A DNA stretch of 64,000 bases, from contig CAJUNB010000014.1 in assembly GCA_910587635.1 (NCBI GenBank), positions 43,463 to 107,462 on the forward strand. Reading direction: 5' to 3'. This document shows positions 59,501-64,000 of the stretch, piece after piece (within the stretch, counting starts at the first letter, position 1; every line of letters begins with the position of its first letter). The position numbers and the translations under genes are program-made. The notes under the pieces are model-generated. The model saw nothing but the letters and a program-made list of their open reading frames with translations, did not search any database and was not told the origin of the DNA. This DNA comes from an uncultured Lachnospiraceae bacterium (lineage in GTDB: Bacteria > Bacillota > Clostridia > Lachnospirales > Lachnospiraceae).

Positions 59501-60142
59501 ATGATTCAGAATGAGAGATACGTGTCTTTTATTAATTCTTTGGACACGGAAAATCCGGCCTATCTGAATGAATTGGAAGAATATGCAAAAAAGACAAAAG
59601 TTCCCATTATTCGTAAGCAGATGCAGAGCCTGATACGAGTGTTGCTCACACTCGGACAGCCGAAGCAGATATTGGAGGTAGGTACGGCCATTGGATTTTC
59701 TGCTCTATTTATGAGTGAGTATGCACCGGATGACTGCCATATTACCACCATTGAAAAATATGAAAAAAGAATTCCCCTTGCCAGAGAAAATTTTCGTAAG
59801 TCAGGAAGAGAACATAGGTTCACATTACTGGAGGGGGATGCAGCTGCCATATTGCCCACTCTGACAGGGCAGTTTGATCTTATCTTTATGGATGCGGCCA
59901 AAGGGCAGTATCTTCACTTCCTCTCGGATGTGCTACGTCTGTTGGCACAGGGAGGTATTCTTATATCAGATAATGTGCTGCAGGACGGAGATATTATAGA
60001 ATCCCGCTTTGCAGTGACGAGAAGAAACCGTACGATTCATGCAAGAATGAGAGAATATCTGTATGAACTGAAGCACAACGAAGCATTGGAAACAGTCATA
60101 CTGACAGTTGGGGACGGCGCGGCAGTCAGTGTGAAGAAATAG
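59501..60142 (+). CDS. trmR: tRNA 5-hydroxyuridine methyltransferase / O-methyltransferase
   Basis: A 213-aa SAM-dependent O-methyltransferase of the COMT-like family. Motifs: ILEVGTAIGFSALFM (SAM motif I), TTIEKYEKRIPLARENF, FDLIFMDAAKGQYLHFL (metal-ligand region) and GGILISDNVLQDG. Its position directly before a U32 tRNA-hydroxylation gene matches B. subtilis yrrM (trmR), which methylates 5-hydroxyuridine 34 to 5-methoxyuridine. GGAGG is 6 nt upstream. Confidence 0.88.
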   Translation: MIQNERYVSFINSLDTENPAYLNELEEYAKKTKVPIIRKQMQSLIRVLLTLGQPKQILEVGTAIGFSALFMSEYAPDDCHITTIEKYEKRIPLARENFRKSGREHRFTLLEGDAAAILPTLTGQFDLIFMDAAKGQYLHFLSDVLRLLAQGGILISDNVLQDGDIIESRFAVTRRNRTIHARMREYLYELKHNEALETVILTVGDGAAVSVKK

Positions 60143-60157
60143 CAATCGGAGGCGAAA

Positions 60158-61393
60158 ATGAGGAAGAAACCGGAACTGCTCATACCGGCAAGTAGTCTTG
60201 AAGTATTAAAAACAGCCGTTATTTTTGGCGCGGATGCAGTATATATCGGAGGAGAAGCTTTTGGACTTCGGGCGAAGGCCAAAAACTTTTCGATTGAGGA
60301 GATGGCAGAAGGGATTCGATTTGCCCATGATCGTCATGTGAGGGTATATGTAACGGCTAATATTCTGGCACATAATGAGGATCTGGAAGAGGCAAAGACG
60401 TATTTTGAACAGCTTAGGCAAATAGAGCCGGATGCCCTGATTATTTCTGATCCGGGTATGTTTATGCTGGCAAGGGAAATTTGTCCCAAGATAGAAATTC
60501 ATATTTCCACACAGGCCAATAATACCAATTATGGCACCTATCTGTTCTGGAAAAAACAGGGAGCAAAACGGGTGGTATGTGCTAGGGAGCTTTCTCTGAA
60601 AGAGATAAAAGGAATCAGGTCAAAAATTCCGGACGATCTGGAGATAGAGAGCTTTGTCCATGGAGCCATGTGTATTTCCTATTCCGGCAGATGTCTGTTG
60701 AGCAATTATTTCACGGGCAGGGATGCCAATCAGGGGGCCTGTACTCATCCATGCCGTTGGAAATACGCTGTGGTGGAAGAAACAAGACCGGGAGAATATT
60801 TACCTGTCTATGAAAATGAGAGAGGTACTTATCTGTTCAATTCCAAAGACTTGTGCATGATAGAATATATTCCTGAATTGATAGATGCGGGAATCGACAG
60901 TCTGAAAATAGAAGGACGAATGAAGACGGCATTGTATGTGGCGGTTGTGGCCCGTACCTATCGAAAGGCGATCGATGACTATTTTTGTTCGGAGGAGCTC
61001 TATCGGACCCGCATGGATTGGTACCGGGCGGAAATTGCCAAATGTACTTATCGACAGTTTACTACCGGATTTTACTTCGGGAAGCCGGATGAAAATACGC
61101 AGATTTATGACGCTAGTACGTATGTGAACGAATACAAATATTTGGGTATTGTGGAAGAAGTGGACAGGCGGGGCTTTGCCCGGATAAGCCAGCGAAATAA
61201 ATTTTGCCAGGGGGATGAAATAGAAATTATGAAACCCGATGGCAGAGATGTGACGGTGACAGTGTCTCATCTCTATGACGAGAAAGGGACGGAAACAGAC
61301 AGCGCGCCTCATCCGAAACAAATATTGTATCTTGATTTGACGGAAAGAGCAGAAAAATTTGATTTATTGCGGGTAAAATTGATTGACCGGTAA
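60158..61393 (+). CDS. trhP: U32 family protein, tRNA uridine-34 hydroxylation (TrhP/YrrO type)
   Basis: A 411-aa TIM-barrel U32 protein. TrhP-type members form 5-hydroxyuridine at position 34 of tRNA using prephenate, with an iron-sulfur cluster. The U32 signature FVHGAMCISYSGRCLLSNYF is complete, followed by NQGACTHPCRWKY with further cysteines. It lies 15 nt after trmR, so the two consecutive steps of mo5U synthesis are co-encoded. Older annotation calls it a collagenase-like peptidase. Confidence 0.9.
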   Translation: MRKKPELLIPASSLEVLKTAVIFGADAVYIGGEAFGLRAKAKNFSIEEMAEGIRFAHDRHVRVYVTANILAHNEDLEEAKTYFEQLRQIEPDALIISDPGMFMLAREICPKIEIHISTQANNTNYGTYLFWKKQGAKRVVCARELSLKEIKGIRSKIPDDLEIESFVHGAMCISYSGRCLLSNYFTGRDANQGACTHPCRWKYAVVEETRPGEYLPVYENERGTYLFNSKDLCMIEYIPELIDAGIDSLKIEGRMKTALYVAVVARTYRKAIDDYFCSEELYRTRMDWYRAEIAKCTYRQFTTGFYFGKPDENTQIYDASTYVNEYKYLGIVEEVDRRGFARISQRNKFCQGDEIEIMKPDGRDVTVTVSHLYDEKGTETDSAPHPKQILYLDLTERAEKFDLLRVKLIDR

Positions 61394-61574
61394 AAGCAGA
61401 TATTATACAATACTGACATTGGTTCGCTTAAAAGATATCTGTTTTATGCGGCGCATGTGGTGCCGCGTACATGTAGGATATAAAAAATAAATTTTCTGCT
61501 TGCAATGAAAAGGATTTTGGAGTATCTTATAAAAAAGGTTTGAAAAACTTTTATAAAATTGTGTGCAGGACAAA

Positions 61575-61606
61575 GGCGTTCCAATATAGAATTGGAGCGT
61601 CTTTTT
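61575..61606 (+). terminator. Terminator between trhP and glnN
   Basis: GGCGTTCCAAT (61575-61585) pairs with ATTGGAGCGTC (61591-61601; one G-T, one mismatch), then TTTTT. It is 180 nt after trhP and 60 nt before glnN, so it could end the upstream operon or act as a leader attenuator. The rest of 61394-61665 shows only a GC-rich GCGGCGC/GTGCCGC hairpin near 61448 and A/T-rich sequence. Confidence 0.8.
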
Positions 61607-61665
61607 ATCGTATAGGAAAGTTCTGCAGGACTGAAATGTGTTTCAGACAATAGGAGGAGGAAAAA

Positions 61666-63783
61666 ATGGAAAAAATTTTGAATGTGGAAGAGATTTTTGC
61701 CGAAAATGTATTTACCCTTGGGAAGATGAGAGAACGTCTGCCCAAAAATATATTTAAGGCAGTGAAGCGGGTAATGGACCACGGCGGTGAACTTTCTTTA
61801 GCCGATGCGGATGTGGTGGCAAAGGCAATGAAAGACTGGGCCGTAGAAAAGGGTGCCACACACTATACCCATTGGTTTCAGCCGCTTACTGGCATCACGG
61901 CAGAAAAACATGATTCTTTTGTAGCACAGCCGGATGAAAATGGTAAGATGCTCATGGAATTTTCAGGCAAGGAGTTGATTAAAGGAGAGCCAGATGCTTC
62001 TTCTTTTCCCTCAGGAGGCCTGCGCAGTACCTTTGAGGCAAGAGGATATACGGCGTGGGATATGACTTCTCCGGCTTTTATCAAAGAGTCGGGTACAGGA
62101 GTGACACTCTGTATTCCCACTGCGTTCTGTTCGTATACAGGGGAGGCGTTGGATAAAAAGACACCTCTTCTGCGTTCTATGGAGGCGGTCAGTGTACAGG
62201 CACTTCGCATCGTAAAATTGTTTGGTAATACTACGGCAAAGAAGGTAGTGGCATCGGTAGGACCGGAACAGGAATATTTCCTTGTGGATAAAGATAAATA
62301 TTTACAGAGAAAAGATCTGATCTTTGCGGGACGTACTTTATTTGGCGCATCGGCACCCAAGGGACAGGAGATGGAAGATCACTATTTCGGCGTCATCAGA
62401 GAACGTGTGGGCGCCTATATGAAAGATCTGAATGAAGAGCTGTGGAAACTGGGTGTCACGGCCAAAACACAGCACAACGAAGTAGCGCCTGCACAGCATG
62501 AACTGGCAACGATCTATGAAAGTGCCAATGTCGCAGTAGATCATAATCAGGTAGTGATGGAAGCGATGAAGCGGGTGGCGATTCGACATGATCTGCGTTG
62601 TCTGCTCCATGAAAAACCCTTTGCAGGTGTCAATGGATCCGGCAAGCATAACAACTGGTCCCTGGGAACGGATAACGGTGTGAATCTGTTGGATCCGGGT
62701 ATGACGCCCAATGAAAATATACAGTTTTTGCTCGTACTTGCCTGTATCTTAAAAGCAGTGGATACCCATGCTGATTTGCTCCGTCAGAGTGCTTCTGATG
62801 TGGGAAATGATCACAGGCTTGGTGCGAATGAGGCCCCGCCTGCTGTTATTTCTGTATTTCTGGGGGAACAGCTTGAGGATGTGGTGAAACAGCTGGTAGA
62901 AACCGGCATGGCACTTTCCAGTATCGAAGGCGGCAAACTGGAGACTGGTGTGTCCACATTGCCTGAACTGGAGAAGGATGCCACTGACCGGAACAGAACA
63001 TCACCTTTCGCTTTTACAGGCAATAAGTTCGAGTTCCGTATGGTGGGTTCGGCAGATTCTATTGCCAGTCCGAATACCACATTGAACGCCATCGTTGCAG
63101 AGGCATTTTGTGAAGCTGCAGATCGGCTGGAAAAGGTAGCGCCGGAAAAATTCGAAGAGGCAGTCCATGATTTAATCAAAGAATATCTGACAAAACATCA
63201 ACGTATTATTTTCAATGGAAACGGGTATTCTGATGAGTGGCTTGCAGAGGCGGAAAGGAGAGGTCTCCCGAATATCAAATCCATGGTAGAGGCAGTAGAA
63301 ACACTGACAACGGATAAGGCGGTGAAGCTGTTTGAGAAATTCGGCATTTTCACAAAAGCGGAATTGGAGTCCCGGGAAGAAATTCTCTATGAAACCTATG
63401 CCAAGACGATCAATATTGAGGCGTTGACAATGATCAATATGGCTTCCAAACAGATACTTCCTGCCGTCATCAAGTATACAAAGACACTGGCAGATACGGT
63501 AGTGGCTGTCAGAGAGGCGGGAGCAGCGGCAGACGTACAGGCCGATCTGCTAAAAGAAGCTTCCACTTTACTGGAGGAAGCAAAGAAAGCACTGGAAGTG
63601 CTGAAACGAGAAGATACGAAAGCGGCATCCATGCCCCAGGGAAAAGAACAGGCATTTTATTATAAAGATGCTGTTAAAGAGGCAATGACAGCGCTCCGCA
63701 CACCGATCGATGCGTTGGAGATGATCGTGGATAAGGAAGCATGGCCGCTGCCTGCGTACGGTGATCTGATGTTTGAGGTGTAG
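61666..63783 (+). CDS. glnN: Glutamine synthetase, type III
   Basis: A 705-aa GSIII, the long form found in Bacteroidetes, cyanobacteria and many clostridia, making glutamine from glutamate, ammonia and ATP. Conserved blocks include SSFPSGGLRSTFEARGYTAWD, the metal-binding VGPEQEYFLVD, AKTQHNEVAPAQHELA, VNGSGKHNNWS, GNDHRLGANEAPPAVISVF and NRTSPFAFTGNKFEFRMVGS. The C-terminal ~150-residue helical extension distinguishes it from GSI. GGAGGAGG lies 5-6 nt before ATG 61666. It stands as a single unit after a terminator. The tandem repeat begins 3 nt after its stop. Confidence 0.96.
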   Translation: MEKILNVEEIFAENVFTLGKMRERLPKNIFKAVKRVMDHGGELSLADADVVAKAMKDWAVEKGATHYTHWFQPLTGITAEKHDSFVAQPDENGKMLMEFSGKELIKGEPDASSFPSGGLRSTFEARGYTAWDMTSPAFIKESGTGVTLCIPTAFCSYTGEALDKKTPLLRSMEAVSVQALRIVKLFGNTTAKKVVASVGPEQEYFLVDKDKYLQRKDLIFAGRTLFGASAPKGQEMEDHYFGVIRERVGAYMKDLNEELWKLGVTAKTQHNEVAPAQHELATIYESANVAVDHNQVVMEAMKRVAIRHDLRCLLHEKPFAGVNGSGKHNNWSLGTDNGVNLLDPGMTPNENIQFLLVLACILKAVDTHADLLRQSASDVGNDHRLGANEAPPAVISVFLGEQLEDVVKQLVETGMALSSIEGGKLETGVSTLPELEKDATDRNRTSPFAFTGNKFEFRMVGSADSIASPNTTLNAIVAEAFCEAADRLEKVAPEKFEEAVHDLIKEYLTKHQRIIFNGNGYSDEWLAEAERRGLPNIKSMVEAVETLTTDKAVKLFEKFGIFTKAELESREEILYETYAKTINIEALTMINMASKQILPAVIKYTKTLADTVVAVREAGAAADVQADLLKEASTLLEEAKKALEVLKREDTKAASMPQGKEQAFYYKDAVKEAMTALRTPIDALEMIVDKEAWPLPAYGDLMFEV

Positions 63784-63786
63784 GGA

Positions 63787-64000
63787 GACGTTCAGCTCAC
63801 GTCCATTCGCAAAGTCGCACCTGCGGTGCTGACCGCTGCTGCGCAGCTAACTTTGCTCATGGCAGACGTTCAGCCCACGTCCATTCGCAAAGTCGCACCT
63901 GCGGTGCTGACCGCTGCTGCGCAGCTAACTTTGCTCATGGCAGACGTTCAGCCCACGTCCATTCGCAAAGTCGCACCTGCGGTGCTGACCGCTGCTGCGC
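63787..64000. repeat. 78-bp tandem direct repeat, continuing past the window end
   Basis: Units start at 63787, 63865 and 63943 with exact 78-bp spacing and nearly identical sequence (GACGTTCAGCYCACGTCCAT...). At least 2.7 copies are present and the array is cut by the window end. Each unit contains a GCAAAGT...ACTTTGC inverted repeat and a GCTGCGCAGC palindrome. As 78 is a multiple of three, two plus-strand frames stay open through the array (one reads DVQPTSIRKVAPAVL...), but there is no ribosome site and the composition is more GC-rich than the genes. Confidence 0.85.

Noticed and set aside
61394..61665. Riboswitch or attenuator controlling glnN
   Set aside because: One terminator and one GC hairpin are visible but no conserved aptamer; parsimoniously the terminator ends the trhP operon.
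1..64000. tRNA, rRNA, insertion sequences or prophage
   Set aside because: No cloverleaf, rRNA segment, transposase, integrase or phage structural gene was recognised in any intergenic region or frame.

Overview
The window looks like a chromosomal segment of an anaerobic Clostridia, most likely a Lachnospiraceae-type gut organism. The evidence is gene content read by eye: an hprK-glk-murB-rapZ-whiA-crh order, a pyruvate phosphate dikinase, a reverse-type rubrerythrin, a DUF6465-like protein, a type III glutamine synthetase, TTG/GTG starts with strong AGGAGG ribosome sites, and moderate GC. I see no rRNA, tRNA, CRISPR array, prophage or insertion sequence. The window is mostly core chromosome, interrupted by several families of short palindromic or tandem repeats.

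Layout. 1-7.6 kb: end of uvrC, a promoter-led repeat element, then a tight operon (hprK, ROK glucokinase, murB, rapZ, whiA, Crh-like HPr, lipid kinase) linking carbon catabolite control with cell-wall synthesis. 7.7-12.8 kb: SorC-type regulator divergent from an LsrF-like thiolase, then ppdK. 12.9-22.2 kb: 2-hydroxyacyl-CoA dehydratase-like protein, cardiolipin synthase, two half-size chromate transporters, an MBOAT/SGNH O-acetylation pair, an AraC regulator with an ABC exporter. 22.3-31.7 kb: small secreted protein, MMPL exporter with secreted coiled-coil partner, Na+/alanine-type symporter, cyclophilin, GNAT, HD-GYP phosphodiesterase. 32-41 kb: aminotransferase, patatin, uppP, rubrerythrin, sstT, Na/Pi symporter, DUF6465-like protein, an unknown membrane-anchored protein.

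41-46 kb: classical hrcA-grpE-dnaK-dnaJ heat-shock operon behind a perfect CIRCE operator. 46-49.6 kb: a 81-bp tandem repeat element and four poorly known genes. 49.7-64 kb: translation and RNA genes (prmA, rsmE, cysteine desulfurase-thiI, mtaB, ireB-ruvX-DUF1292, RNase J, ylbF, MltG-like, trmR, trhP), then glnN (GSIII), ending inside a 78-bp tandem repeat.

Most interesting signals. (1) A repeat family at 1.43-1.66 kb and 46.14-46.50 kb with its own extended -10 promoter, a long hairpin whose arms differ completely between the two copies while pairing and the TGCTTGCA loop are kept, and tandem units of two small hairpins: it looks like an undescribed structured RNA or mobile palindromic element. 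(2) Two HPr-fold proteins that both lack the PTS phospho-histidine but keep the HprK-target serine. (3) A second palindrome family (ACCCTCA...TGAGGGT) at four sites. (4) Readable PerR-like, PhoP-like and SorC-type operator candidates. Start codons were chosen by Shine-Dalgarno spacing and family length; nothing here was checked by database search.
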